From Cryptomeria japonica (lineage: Eukaryota > Streptophyta > Pinopsida > Cupressales > Cupressaceae): a DNA stretch of 64,000 nt. The stretch covers positions 238,663,832 through 238,727,831 of the forward strand of contig NC_081409.1 of the NCBI RefSeq assembly GCF_030272615.1, read 5' to 3'. Below the pieces are notes generated by a model. It worked only from the letters and a program-made list of their open reading frames with translations, was not told where the DNA came from and did no database searches. Every line of letters begins with the position of its first letter. Position 1 is the stretch's first letter. The translations under genes and the position numbers were made by a program. Below are positions 1 through 11,787 of this stretch, in pieces.

Positions 1-1020
1 TCTCTTAGTATTATTCTAGTTTGGGTGACATTTTATTATCTGCTCTCTAATTTTGAGAATATTTGTACATTGAGGATATCAACAATGCTATTAGTTAATT
101 TTTTAAGGTGGATCCATCCCTAAAGTTATTGGTCACTCTTGTTTTGTTCGTATTATAGTGAGCATCAATATTTATAAGGCTCTTAACAGGGATGGTGTCT
201 TGATGGTTGAGGACAGATATTGGATTTGAATGATTGGTTAAGAGAGATCATCATTTCGGTACATGTGGTTCTTTTCCATTAGACACCTTGCTTCTAAGTT
301 CCCACATTCTCATCATAGAATTGTGAGCTCATTTGGTTGGTAGATAAATGCCCACCTCGATCATTTGATTGTGGGTGTTTCTATCTTAGGATGAAGTGCC
401 TCCTTTTCATTCTCCTTGTTGGTGGATCACAAAGTGATCTTGGAGGTTCCTCCTATGGTGGCATCCCGTAGGGCTAATATGGCTCAAGAAATTGTGTCAC
501 TCTCTAGTAGGAATTTTCCTTCTAAATTGAATATCTTGTTTCCTATATCTATTCTCATTGTTGAGTTGATGGATAGTGGGGGGATTCTTACCCATCATCA
601 TTATGAGTAGCATATGACATCTTTGGTTAAACAATCATCACATGAGATGACCTTAGATGTGGATGTAGAGGAGGACTCCCTCTTTTCTTCATGTTCGAAG
701 GAGTTACAAAATGATGTGTCATGGATGATCATTCAAAGAAGGAAGGGATAAATTCCTAGGTTTGTTTTGGATTCCTATCCTTAGGTTAAGAGTATGTGGA
801 TTACAAGGAAGGCGATAGGAATAGTGTATGTGAAGTGGGTTATTTTCTATTGACAACCTAGTTGTAGTATTTTAGAACAACTTTTTGATAGTCATTGTTG
901 TTTGATGTCTAGTTGTTTGCCATTTATTATTTTGTTTTTTTTCTCTTATAATTAGGTTGTATATTCCCATTAAAATCTATTGTATAAGATTAATGGTCCC
1001 TCCAAACCAACTTTTCAAAC
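1..1020. other. Unassigned decayed sequence, possibly LINE ORF1 relic
   Basis: I see no intact gene here. The longest plus-strand frame (416-610, 64 codons) has no recognisable domain. Conceptual translation of about 190-800 gives broken phrases (a 'VEDRYW' stretch, then a C-terminal basic 'IIQRRKG' stretch) that faintly resemble the DUF4283/zinc-knuckle ORF1 of plant LINEs. Stops occur in every frame. The stretch ends in a T-rich, then A-rich tract near 1010. The LINE idea is a weak inference; a translated search against plant LINE ORF1 proteins would decide it. Confidence 0.2.
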
Positions 1021-3879
1021 AAAAAAATTGAAGTACAATAAAATCGACTAATAAATATATAATTTATATTTATAATAATATTTTAATTACATCATCATAA
1101 CAACATGAACAATAAAAGATTTAATCATTTATAAAATAGGTCCTAAACACATCCTCAACATACACATAATGAAAAGTTTAACAAGAATTAGTTAACATGG
1201 GGACCTTATGATAGCAATGTATGTTGTATCATAGAAATCATTGTTACATAAATAAACCTATAAGGAAATCATTATAACATGTGAATAGCATCCTATGGAT
1301 TTGGTCGATCAACATGCACAAGAATTGTACAATCATGTAAATGGTAACATTTAATTATGTGAAAGGTGTTTTTGTTCCTAACTCATAAAAGGCATATTGT
1401 AAAATACCATGAGCATCATTAGAGAATTTAGCTATTGGTTTAATAGAACAAGTGATATTAATTTGTTACACTCATTACAATTTATTATGTTATATCCCAA
1501 ATTTTATCTTTTGTGGGACCAATATATCTTTCATAAGGGGGTCTAACTCATATTTGATTGAGGAATCAACTTATCATATACGAAAGACACTTCAACATAT
1601 TGCAATCAAAATAATATAAAGCATTACATCAAAATTTGAATATGGGTAAGTGCACCAAGATGGTGAACAAAAAATTAGACACCCTCCAAAAAAAAAAAAA
1701 ATGAACGTAACATGAATGGGCTATAAAAAAAATAAAATAACCCATATGTGTTACGGTTAGAAAAATTTAAATCATAACGCGTACGAGGTTTTATTATTAA
1801 AAACACTACGTACATGTTACTAATAAGAATAGTAACGCGTACACATTATTATCATCCCGCTCACCCTGGGTAGTTCGGCATAATCCCATCCCACCCAGCA
1901 TGTAGCATGGTGGTAAACAATCTCCATGAGTCTACTAATTTCTCAAGTTGCGATCTCATCCACGTCATTTCCAAACCAGCTTGGAAGAAATCTCATCCAG
2001 CATTAGCCTGCCAGCTAAAGAATAGTAACACATACACGGTGATTTTAGTAGTAAAACCCTGTACGCATTTTCTAGATTATAAATTATTATTTTTGACCCA
2101 ACTAGGTCCATTTTACCCAAGGCCCAGTCAAAAAACCCACGGCGACTAAGTTTATATTGCAAAAAGCCCGACCGTGATTTGAGTCCTATAGGCCAAAAAA
2201 ATGCCACACCATCAAAGAGGTAAGATCACAGTTTATTTATGCATTTTTTTTGTTTTCCATCTCGAATTTCGCTATAGTCTTTTAGTTTTTTATTTATTTT
2301 ATTTTATTTTATAATTTGATATCGGATGCTCAACAAAACAACCCCCCCTCAAGGAAACATTCCCCATCAACAAAATATGCCCTGTAATCCTCTTCATCCT
2401 CTGATAACCCCTTCCCAAACCACATAAGAGGATTTACTAGGTCATCTAGAACAAAATAGGTTATCCATTTCCAACCTAGTGGCTAGATTGAAAAAAAATA
2501 GAACACCAACACCATGCAAACCTTGCCCAAGCCCTAGAAACAATGGTAGATAGCGTTGACAAAGTTTCAAAACAATTCACTGAATGGGGTTCATATAGAA
2601 ACTCATGTTGCAACTTTTACACACAAGGTCTCTCATATGATGCTATAAAGAATAAAGAGATAAAAAAAAGCACAAATATGTGTTATTTTCACCGATCCTC
2701 GAACCTAGGAGACCCTACCTCTTAATTCAAAGAGGCTTCCTATACATTGGTGTAGTCACAATGCCATGAAAATACAATTTTGGGATAGGTGGTGGATGGT
2801 CTTTGACCAACCTCCTTGCAATAACTTTGAGGTGCCTTTATATTTTTTGAGGAAACTATACTGCGAGTTCATTCTGAATGAGATCCCTAATTATTTTGAT
2901 ATGAGGGAGTTCCAAGGCAAAGGCGGGGGCTTGATGCATACAGAATTCTCAAAATCGTGTTCCACATGCTCTGAAACCCTTGGTGCATGTGACAATCCTT
3001 ATAGTCCTGAAGGAGTCTATGGAGATGGGGACTCTTCAGGCAGTTGCCTCAATGACCGACACCATTATCCAACATGAAACACAGTTGTCATATCCTCTTG
3101 GCCTAGATGATATTGTAGGAGCCCATGATGGTGCAGCAAAAGACAATGGCGCTACAGCAAGAGATAGAGAGAGGGGGAAGGGAGGTTGAGAGATAGATAT
3201 ATAGACACAAACACACACACAGAGATGGGGAGACAAAGAGACAGATATAAAGACAAATGTAAGGAAAGAAAGTGCAGAAATTCGCTTCCCTAATGTCAAT
3301 TTGCAGGGGAAAACAAAATAGTGTTTACAAATTTACAACTTTTCTAGAATATGGCACAAGCATGAGCATACACAATTAAACAACAAAGAGATAGAACACA
3401 CAGAGTTAAAGTGGGAAAACCCTTTCGGGAGAAAAACCCACCACCAACAGAAAATGACTTTATTATCAGTATGTCAAATATAATAAAGTTCAGTCTACGG
3501 ATTTCCTTTCACTTTGTCAAAAAATCGTTCCAGATGAAACAAAAAACCACACGGGTCAAACTGCAATTACAAATCACTCAAATAGCTATCATAACTCTCA
3601 CACTTCATTCAATTCACATTTGGCTTCTAATACCAAACTGGTCGACCGTTCATCTGAGCAACTGCAGCAACAGCTTGAAGTCTAACCATCTACCTGCGAC
3701 GATCTGCATTCATGGAAAACCAATTATCCCACATGCAGCAAAAAATGGGGTTGATTCGAATTCATATACACCAACAGTCTCATCGTTAGTGTCCAAGTGG
3801 TCACCTTTTTGGATCTCAATTGATTCTCACACCAACGTTGGTCTTTGCTCCATCGGCCATTGGTATAGCCTTCAAATGG
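1021..3879. other. Unassigned AT-rich intergenic sequence, no gene seen
   Basis: No coding region can be supported. The open frames are short and have no domain signature. About 1760-2070 holds two diverged copies of a module around 'agaatagtaac' with a nearby GTTTTATTATTAAAAAC inverted repeat, possibly a small MITE-like remnant. 3170-3260 is a short GA/CA-rich tract. Around 3410-3450 is a 'gggaaaaccctttcgggagaaaaaccc' type motif of the kind found near the R region of plant copia LTRs, so an old LTR remnant is possible, but I could not find its boundaries. Confidence 0.4.
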
Positions 3880-4300
3880 TAGAGCCAATCGCCTGATGAT
3901 ACCTGATTGCCTAAGGCGACTCCATCGGGTCATCGGCCAAATAGATGAATTGTTACCCCGATCTCCGATAACTGGTAGGTGACCTTATCGACCCATTGGA
4001 ACCAACACTGCAATGTTACCCCGATATGCATTGTTACCCCGATAACCTAAGGTGGCCTCATCGGGTCATCGGCTCACGCCCAAAACTGCTATCTTGGTGA
4101 GCGAAGCACTCCGAGACAGAAAAGGGCGGACTCATCGAGACTTCGGCATAGCCTTCGGCACATTAACCCAATAGCCGATATCGACCTGATCACCAAAGGT
4201 GACTTCATCGGGTATCGGCTTAACTCTAGACCGGAACCCCCGATAGCCAATGCAAACCCGGACCGCCTAAGATAGCTTCATCGGGTTATCGGCACAACTC
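3880..4300. repeat. ATCGG-rich inverted-repeat cluster
   Basis: The block 'CATCGGGT(C/T)ATCGG' recurs near 3925, 4050, 4207 and 4279. It is interspersed with its partner 'CCGAT' ('CCCGATA', 'CCGATAACC'), so each copy can close a short stem CCGAT/ATCGG. The spacer 'GACTTCATCGG' or close variants precedes several copies and also appears in the hairpin array of the outer gypsy 3' region near 54262. The origin of this copy is unknown; it may be a fragment of a related element's non-coding region. Confidence 0.5.
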
Positions 4301-4479
4301 TCATGCAGTCATCTTCATAGTAGAAGTTATCCCAAAAGAGAGAAAGACATCGGTGTAAGTCATATTGATCAGAAAGTGTTCTACTACCAAGAAGGTAACA
4401 CTCTGTTGTTCCATCGGTGTAGGCTAGCTCGATCAACCCGAACATGTCAAGTGAATTAGAGGCACATTTCCAACAACAA

Positions 4480-4609
4480 AGAGACAAATACAAAGACAAA
4501 GACAAAGACAAAGACAGAAGGGGAAGAGAGGTTGAGAGAGAGAAAGAGATGGAGAAAGAGGGAGAGAGGGAGGGAGGAAGGGAGAGAGATAGAGACATAG
4601 ATAAGGGAT

Positions 4610-4664
<55 letters not shown>

Positions 4665-4674
4665 AAGAGGGGGA

Positions 4675-4754
<80 letters not shown>

Positions 4755-5311
4755 AGAGTGGGGGAGAGTGAGGGATTGACAGAGAGTGAGAGAGAGATAG
4801 AGAAAGAGGGGAAAGGGAGGTTGAGAGAGAGAGAAAGGGAAGGTAGATTGATAGAGAGATAAAGATCTTGAGATAGAGGGATAGATGAAGAGAGAAGGGT
4901 TGAGAAGAGAAAGGGTATTAAAGATAGACAAAAATGGAGAGAGGTAGAGCAAGGGAGAGATATAGACAAAGAGGGGGAAGGGAAGTTTAGAGAGAGAGAG
5001 ATAGACAAAGAGGGAGAGAGGGAGAGCGAGGAAGAGAGATAGACAAAGAGGGAGAGAGAGAGGGGGGGGATTAGAGATAGAGAAAGAGGGAGAGAGGGAG
5101 AGAGATAGAGAAAGAGGGGGAAGGAAGGTTGAGAGAGATAGAGAGAGAGGGAAAGAGGGAGAGAGGGAGAGAGATAGAGAAAGAGGGAGAGAGGGAGAGC
5201 AAGGAAGAGAGAGATAGAGAGAGAGAGAAGGGATATTGAGAGAGCGAGAAAGATCTTGGGAGAGAGAGAGGAGGGGGTTGAAAAGAGAAAGGTGATTAGA
5301 GGTAGATAGAG

Positions 5312-5346
<35 letters not shown>

Positions 5347-5443
5347 GAGCGAGGAAGATAGATAGAGAAAGAGGTAGAGAGAGAGAGAGAAGAGAAAGCA
5401 GATTAGAGATAGAGAAAGAGGGAAATTGAGAGAGCGAGGGAGA
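4480..5443. repeat. GA/GAGG microsatellite tract
   Basis: About 960 bp of almost pure purine on the plus strand. Long perfect (GA)n runs lie at 4613-4658 and 4680-4747, and interrupted GAGAGGGA/AGATAGAGAAAGAGG units fill the rest. Long serine/leucine or arginine/glutamate frames across it are artefacts of the dinucleotide repeat. Element A's 5' LTR begins immediately after the tract. Confidence 0.95.
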
Positions 5444-6545
5444 TGTTGGCATTTTGATGATGTTGTGATTGTCATTGATGGAGACACAGTTGTTTTAAGA
5501 TCACTTTCTTTATGTATGAGTTATGCTCAATCGGTAATTGTTCCAACCGGTATTATGTATTATAGTCTTTAGACTATCGGTGTTTTGTAGAAGGTGTTTA
5601 CCGGTCACAAACTGACTAAAGACTCAAAGCAGTATGAAGATCTCGAGTGGTACGAAGGAACAAAGAAGTAGTTAACATTTTTCCAAACTTCATTTTGACA
5701 ACCGGTAATCGGTAAAATGTATGAACCGGTATTACTTTGTGATGAGTTACCAACCGGTATTTCTATGATGAGTTATCATCCACCGATACTTTGGTGGTGA
5801 TTTTGTGCCATGTTACCAAATGTGTCTAGATGCACTGAACCTAGGAACTTGTAATGTAATCCTATTGGACTGACATGACATCAAACTCCTTTATAAGGAC
5901 ATCATGTCTAGGGTTTTAGTGGATGAGGGTTTTGTATGTGCAATTATAGAAGAGAAGATTAGGTCTATGTGAAGAAACAAAGTGTGGAGATATTGAAGAC
6001 CGAAGTAATGCTAATGTGGATTAACACTGAGCTATCAAGGATCTAACCAAGCATACTATGCTAGTATCTAGATCATCTACTTGTTGATTACTCATATCTT
6101 CGACAAGTCTGAAACCCTTAACCGGGTAGGCCCAGCAAAGCCTTTGTAAATCCTCTAACAAGGTGGTTCACAACTGTGAATCTGAAATCCTCTCACAAGG
6201 TAGTCTTTAACAGGACTTATCTCCTAACAAAGATCTAGATTCCTAACAAGATCTATTCTGGTGAAGAACATTGTATGACCTTAACCGGTCTGGTTTCTAT
6301 TCTGCAGAAGTTACTTGTGAGTTTCTGCTCACTGTGGTTTTTCCCATTTGGGTTTCCACATAGAAACTTCTTGTGTTATGGTGATTGTGCTCTTGTGGGT
6401 GAATGCTTTATTTGTTGTTTGGTTTGCATTTGTCTCAACCGGTTTGTTAGTGAATCTGTTATACTGGTTAACTGCTAAACTATTTAAGAGTTTGAGTTCA
6501 ATATTTTTTGGTATACTAATTCACCCCCCCTCTTAGTATTCATCA
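5444..6545 (+). repeat. Element A 5' LTR
   Basis: The LTR begins TGTTGGCATT and ends ...CATCA, two bases before the PBS. It is rich in the hexamer ACCGGT and its variants. A TATA-like TTATAAGG lies at 5891-5898. The motif 'tttttcccatttgggtttccac' near 6338, typical of plant copia transcribed leader regions, and a C-rich 'caccccccctcttagta' tract close to the end match the general layout of plant copia LTRs. No full-length 3' partner is present in the window, so identity and age cannot be estimated. Confidence 0.8.
5891..5898 (+). promoter_or_regulatory. Putative TATA box of LTR A
   Basis: TTATAAGG lies about 450 bp into the LTR and is the only good TATA-like site at the expected U3/R position. 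Transcription would be expected to start about 25-35 bp downstream. Position and motif only; not proven. Confidence 0.4.
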
Positions 6546-6547
6546 AT

Positions 6548-6560
6548 TGGTATCAAAGCC
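6548..6560 (+). other. Primer-binding site of element A (initiator tRNA-Met type)
   Basis: TGGTATCAAAGCC differs at one position from TGGTATCAGAGCC, the complement of the plant initiator tRNA-Met 3' end that most Ty1/copia elements use. It sits two bases after the LTR's terminal CA. Confidence 0.85.
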
Positions 6561-6595
6561 AACCTTTCTATAAATTTAACCACTTGGAATGAGAT

Positions 6596-7783
6596 ATGGG
6601 GGAATACACTGTGAGGGAACTTACTCATCATCTCACTCAGACTGAGAAAGACTTTGATGAACTCAAAGTCAAATATAAAGCCTCTCTGGCAAAAAGAAGA
6701 GAGCATGCTGAGAAACTGATGGAGCTTATTGAAAATAGTTCTTATGATGAAGCAGACATGGAAGCCCTAGTTGAAGAAGTTGAAAAACTGAATGAATCTA
6801 ATGCCAACCTGAGAAGGGAAGCGGAAGGACTGACTATCAAAATGTGTCAAGAGCTTGAGAACCAAAGGAAAGTTGAAGACCTGGTAAAAGACAAAGATCA
6901 TGAGATCTCCAAGCTGAAGCAAGAAATCAGTGCCCTTATCGCTCATCTCCAAGAGAGTAAAGTGGAAAAAGAAGAAATACAAGGTGAACTAAACATAGCT
7001 ATTTCTGAGAATGCAACCTTGAAGGAATCCAATGCTACTATTTCCAAGGAACTCACTGAGTCAAAGGAAATACTTGCCAAATTCAATAAGAGTATTGTTA
7101 AGCTAGAACAAAAGCTTGAATCAGCAAAACCGGTAAAGAATACCACTAGACTTGGTTTTTCCAGTTATGAGGAAGGTGAGACCTCTGGAACAAAAGATGT
7201 AGCATCAAAGAATCAACCGACATCAAAGGATAAAGGTAAGAAAAAATTTTAACCTGTTTGCTTTAATTGTCTCAAAGAAGGACATGCTGCTAATGTGTGT
7301 AGAAATAAGGCCTACAACTTTCCTTATTTTCTAAACAATAAGCCTAGATCTAATAGATTCAATGGAAACTGTTATGCATGCAACAAGTTTGGGCATAGAG
7401 AATTTGAATGCAAGTATGTTATGCACAACATTGGGAGATATCCTCAAAGGACTCAAGGATTTTTTCCTAAATCCTCTATGAACCGGAATCCAAACCGGTA
7501 TAATTCCCATGACCATAAATCAAGTAGTGGTGGCTATCAAGCGGCAACCAGTTGGAGAGCAACTTGTTTGATCTGTCATGGAAGCGGTCACACTACTGCT
7601 ACATGCAGGAGGAAGAATGATAGAATGAACAATGGACCATGGAGAACACCTGGAATGGTATGCTATCATTGCAACAAACCGGGACACCCTACCAGAACCT
7701 GTAGAATGAGAAAGAACCTATCAGATGATATACTGGTCACTCCAGAAGGGAAGATTGATGTTGAAACCATTCAAGTAGGATGA
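6596..7783 (+). pseudogene. Gag-like ORF1 of element A: coiled coil plus four zinc knuckles
   Basis: One frame of 396 codons, interrupted by a single TAA (7250-7252). Residues 1 to about 185 are Lys/Glu/Leu-rich with heptad spacing and predict a long coiled coil. The SIRE-like phrase 'RLGFSSYEEGE' follows near residue 187. Four CCHC (CX2CX4HX4C) knuckles come next: CFNCLKEGHAANVC, CYACNKFGHREFEC, CLICHGSGHTTATC and CYHCNKPGHPTRTC. The family role is RNA binding and packaging in cytoplasmic virus-like particles. The N-terminal UBN2/Retrotran_gag domain of ordinary copia Gag is missing, so this is only the C-terminal half of a SIRE-type Gag. The start ATG lies 36 bp after the PBS. Four knuckles instead of one or two is unusual. 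The Gag-derived identity is well supported; current function is unlikely because of the stop. Confidence 0.75.
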
Positions 7784-8321
7784 ATAAAACATGGAAAAAG
7801 AAACCTGAAGAAGTGTCACAAGATGAACCGGTTTCTGCACCTAGTGTGGAAGTCTCTGAACCAGCAAACTGAGCTTCAAAAATGCTTAGGGGGAACAAAT
7901 CGGTGAAATGTTTTGAACCCCCGGTTTATATCGATAAAAGACCTTAACCGGTATACGTCACCTATCAATCCGTAGAAGATTATGAAGCGATAAAAGGCAA
8001 AATTAGGGTTTGTACCCTAGCGGTGGAGCATTTATTATGGTAGGTGAAGAATTCGTTTAAAAGGAATTTTCAAAGTCATTTTCACTTATCAGTTTTCAAG
8101 CGAAGAATTTTTCAAGTGTAGAGCGACAAAAGGTGATTCGACTTGCGATTTAGAGATATTTCAAATCTTGCAAAAGAATCTGGAGATATTGTCAATTAAT
8201 CAAGTGAAGAACACCAAGTGGTAATCTAGCAACCAAGTGGTGTTTTGTGAAGATGCATTTGCAAACCCTAAGTTTTGAAATTCTGAAGGTATTTCTTGAA
8301 ATTCTTGTTTATCAGTTAATC
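7784..8321 (+). other. Non-coding spacer between ORF1 and ORF2 of element A
   Basis: About 540 bp with stops in all forward frames and no domain signature. It carries several ACCGGT-type hexamers and 'caagtg' repeats. By position it could be an intron or an internal leader for ORF2, but I see no decisive splice pair. Confidence 0.5.
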
Positions 8322-11300
8322 ATGGCTTCTGCATCGCACTCCAACTCTAGTGTACCTATGGACTCAGCTGAATTCATTCAAAGAAAAATGAAATACAATG
8401 CCCTATCTCAAATACCTGTCGGAGTCATTGTCAAAGGAGATATTTCAAGGTACATCAACCGCAAATTAGAAGACCTAGGATCCCTAGTGATTCATTCCTA
8501 ACTAGGTCTGTTTTGTGGGGATGACAAGAAGATCAAACTGGAATATAGCATTCTGGAGAGGAAGAAACTTCACAATGCGGTTTACTTTCTTGAAGAGTTC
8601 ATGGAAGAGCACATCCACATCATCCTGAGCAGAGTGCATGGCGACAAGATGTATCTCGAGAGGACGCATGACATTACGCCTGAAGCAATTCATGTCATCA
8701 CCAATTTCTGCAACATTGGTGAGGTGCCAGCCCTAAGGAAGGTCATCAAGATTGAAATGACTAAGCTCACTGGTTCTCTGAGTGACCAATGGGGAATGAC
8801 CGTCAACACTATCAAAGATGAGTTGGTCAAGTATGCTTGCATGGTGATTGGATACCAGATGTTTTATGCCAGCAGAATAAACTTTGTCTTTGCTGCTACG
8901 GTAAATTTCGCCTACAGAATGATCATGGAGGACGCCTCATTCGATCTATGCACCTGTTTGCAGAAGCAACTTCTATTAAACTTGAAGTCCATCAAACAGG
9001 ACAGTGCCTTAAGGTTCAAATGTGGATAACTTTTGGTTGGTCTATTTTTCTACTTTCAAGGTTATTTCCCAGGAGTCGGTGATATTCAATGGTTTGATGC
9101 CCAACCGGTCACCAAACAAATTAGGGAAAGTCTCCAAGTGATAGGAACTAGATATCCTAAAGTCTTGAATAAATACTTTGATGAATTCAAGCGAAAGATG
9201 AGTCAGAGGATGAGAATATCTGGAGACATTGTTAAGAAATATGAAGAGGACATTTGCTTTACCATTAAAGTAGATGAGTGCATAATGGAAGCGGTAGAGC
9301 CCAGACAGGAAGAAGTAGAACCTATGGGATATGAGGTGATGTATGACATGTTGGATGGGTATGCCTCTACCCTGATTGCCTCTCCTTTAAATGCAAAGAA
9401 AAAGAGAATCAGCACCTACTTGGAAAGGGTAACACCGGTTGAAGAACCTTTAGTGAAAAAGGGAAAGGCAGTGCCATCGGTATCAGCATTAGTTAGCTCA
9501 GGCAGCCCAAAAGTGACCAAGCGGTCACCTGCCAAGAAGAAACCAGAAGTTGCACTCGCTAAAGTATTTGAAAGGAAGCAGAAGACCAAAAGCAACTCAC
9601 CGGAGTCTGAGGATACAAAACCTGAAGTTCAGCCTAAGAAGACCAGGCAAACAAGGAAGAAATAAAACACTACCGGCAATACACCTGCATCATCAGCACC
9701 GGTAAATATTGACATCTCTTCTTATAAGTCAATGACACATTGTCAGAGGACTATTAAGAATATTAAAAGAAAACTGCTTAGTGATCTGAAGAAATGTTTT
9801 GATAATTTTACCGATAGTGAGAAAGAGGAAACGGAGTGGGAAGTCATTAATTATTTATGTGTTCATGACCATTCGCCATCAAAAATTAGATCTGAGAGAC
9901 TTGATTCTTTGTACAATTATTTAGATAATAAATGGTGCATTTCCATCGAGAGAGAACAGGAGATCAGAGAAAATATTTTTGCAGAATACTTCCTTGATGC
10001 TTCAAACTCTGCATTGTTTGAAATCATGAACCGGTACAAAGATCTCTTCTTCATGAGAAGAAGAAGACTCTTGCTACTGGAAGGCAAAGCCTCTAAAGTG
10101 GTGAAAGGCACACACTCCCATACTAAAGCAGTTGTGAAAATGCATAAAGTAGCTCAAGCAAATAGAGAAGTTGAACAGGAAACGGAAACTGGAAAACCGG
10201 ATGAGACATTTGATGATGAAGGAGAACCATCTATAGAACAGGTTGACACCATTGATGTGGATGCGTTATATGGTGAAGATGCCACTCCAGACACAGAAAA
10301 GGAGAAATAGGATAAAGAAGAAGCAGAGAAGCAGAAGCTAGACAAGGAAAAGGCTGATAAAGAGAAAGCAGAGAAAAAGAAAGATGAAGAGAAGAGGAAA
10401 GAAGAGGAGAAGAGGAAAGAAGAGGAGAAGAGAAAGGAAGAGGAGAAGAGGAAGGAAGAGGAGAAGCAGAAAGAAGAGAAGAAGCGAAAAGATGAGGAGA
10501 AGAAGAAACAAGAAGAGGAGAAGCGGAAAGAATAAGAAAGAAAGAAGGAGGAAGAGAAGAAAAAGCATGAAACGGATCAAAGGGAGAAAGAAGAGGAAAA
10601 GAAACAAGTGGAAGAGAAGAAGGAAACAGAAAAGAACAAACAAGCAGAGACTCCAAAGATAACCGGTGGTCAAGCCAAACTGGCTGACATCACTAGTCCT
10701 ATTGACCTCTAATCTGCAGATGAATCGGAGCTGCTGCAAGGCATAAAGCTATCACAGGAAAGACTGGAAGCATTGAGAAGGAAAAAGGAGTAGGATGTCA
10801 TTCACACTGCAATTGACACCCTTACCAGTTTGATTCCAAGTACCAACCTCCCCGGTACCGATTCCTCTCAAGCCAAACTAAAACTTCTATGTACAGTGGT
10901 AGAGGACTAGGTACAATGCCTGGAAGAAGTGAAGCTAATGCATAGAAGAAGCATCAAAAGGCACTAAACACTACCTTAGTAAAGAAACTGAATGAGCTTC
11001 GGTCTCAACTTCAGAAATAGCAGAAGGATATAAGAGATGCAATGGATGAGGGAAAACTATTGTTGAGCAAAATAAGCCAACCCCATCTATTTGTGATGAT
11101 GTGCTTTCCCAAAAGGATAACCTGCAATCTGATTTGCAGGCATACTTAAGCAACTTTAAGACGTCGTATGACTCTTTCACTACATATGGGCAAATTTTTC
11201 ACTGGTATCAGCTTCAGTCTGCCAGGATAGAATTGGAGATTAGTAGCCAGACAAGAGATTTGCAGGAACTTCAACTAGTTCTATTACCCAGACTGCAAAT

Positions 11301-11505
11301 TCTTCAGAAGTGCTTTCTCAATCTAGAAGCTTTAACGGTAACTCAAGAGATGAGTACAATTGATGCCATGGAAGAATAGGTATCACAGATGCAGATGGAA
11401 AGTGAGGTGGCTACCTCCTTACTTGAGTCATGGTCATTAGCCATGAAGACTTTTATGTAGGATTTTAAATTTGTTTTTGATAAGTTTCAGTCATTATTGT
11501 CATAA
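8322..11505 (+). pseudogene. ORF2 of element A: long unidentified protein
   Basis: From the ATG at 8322 (MASASHSN) one frame runs for about 860 codons with stops at 8499, 9027, 9663, 10308, 10531 and 10710. A shift near 10970-11100 follows, then a last segment (11101-11379). I do not recognise a catalytic domain. The N-terminal half (8322-9100) looks globular and alpha-helical, with phrases such as 'ISRYINRKLEDLGSLVIHS' and 'HIILSRVHGD'. Its middle (9400-9665) is Lys/Ser/Pro-rich and probably disordered. A second helical unit lies at 9732-10110. A Lys/Glu repeat tract follows, then a coiled-coil-like C-terminus. It occupies the place where pol should be. The size of the preserved frame suggests a real, recently functional protein. 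It may be a captured host gene or a divergent plant transposon-associated protein; no function is claimed. Confidence 0.55.
10311..10650 (+). repeat. Lys/Glu-coding minisatellite inside ORF2
   Basis: Degenerate 15-18-bp units of the type 'gaggagaagaggaaagaa' encode EEKRKE-like repeats. These are charged, single-alpha-helix or coiled-coil style sequence. The purine bias gives long but meaningless frames on the opposite strand. Confidence 0.8.
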
Positions 11506-11766
11506 ACATTTACTCATTTTAATGTTAATAAGAAACAGGGATTATTCTGCATTACTTTGTCATTGTTGGCAAAGGGGGAGTAGTACTTAAAATTTTGGTG
11601 CATATTATGTATACTTTCATGTTATCTCTTTAAGGGAGTAGTATACATCGTAATTTCTGCAAAAGGGATAGTGTATATGCTTAGCGGGAGTAATTTTGAT
11701 TATGGCATATTTTTGTTGTAAAAACACTTAGATGTCAAAATTTTCCTAAGTGTTGCCATCAATGCC

Positions 11767-11778
11767 AAAGGGGGAGAT
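11767..11778 (+). other. Polypurine tract of element A
   Basis: AAAGGGGGAGAT directly precedes TGTTGGCAT, which matches the start of the 5' LTR. This is the classical copia plus-strand primer site. It marks the end of the internal region. Confidence 0.85.
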
Positions 11779-11787
11779 TGTTGGCAT

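Larger units (their letters stand above)
5444..11787 (+). mobile_element. Element A: pol-less copia-like LTR retrotransposon
   Basis: The structure runs 5' LTR (5444-6545), a PBS complementary to initiator tRNA-Met, a Gag-like ORF1, a long ORF2 of unknown function, then a polypurine tract followed by TGTTGGCAT, the same nine bases that open the 5' LTR. No protease, integrase, RT or RNase H signature occurs between PBS and PPT, so the element must be non-autonomous. The 3' LTR is lost after these nine bases, where the 441-bp palindrome begins. Both ORFs lie in single frames with several nonsense codons, so this copy is an inactive member of what was once a coding family. Confidence 0.75.

Noticed and set aside
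2766-3189. Two overlapping plus-strand frames of 103 and 69 codons
   Set aside because: No domain, low-complexity end and no exon-like signals.
3621-3640. Reverse-complement sequence similar to an initiator tRNA-Met binding site
   Set aside because: No LTR end or copia internal region is placed correctly around it.
3411-3896. 161-codon plus-strand frame
   Set aside because: No domain, odd composition, overlaps LTR-like and ATCGG-rich repeat sequence.
4278-5487. Long Ser/Leu-rich (minus) and Arg/Glu-rich (plus) open frames
   Set aside because: They are translations of the GA microsatellite; no start context, domain or codon signal.
10231-10739. Leu/Ser/Phe-rich antisense frames opposite the Lys/Glu tract
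   Set aside because: Purine-rich repeat on the plus strand leaves the opposite strand open by composition only.
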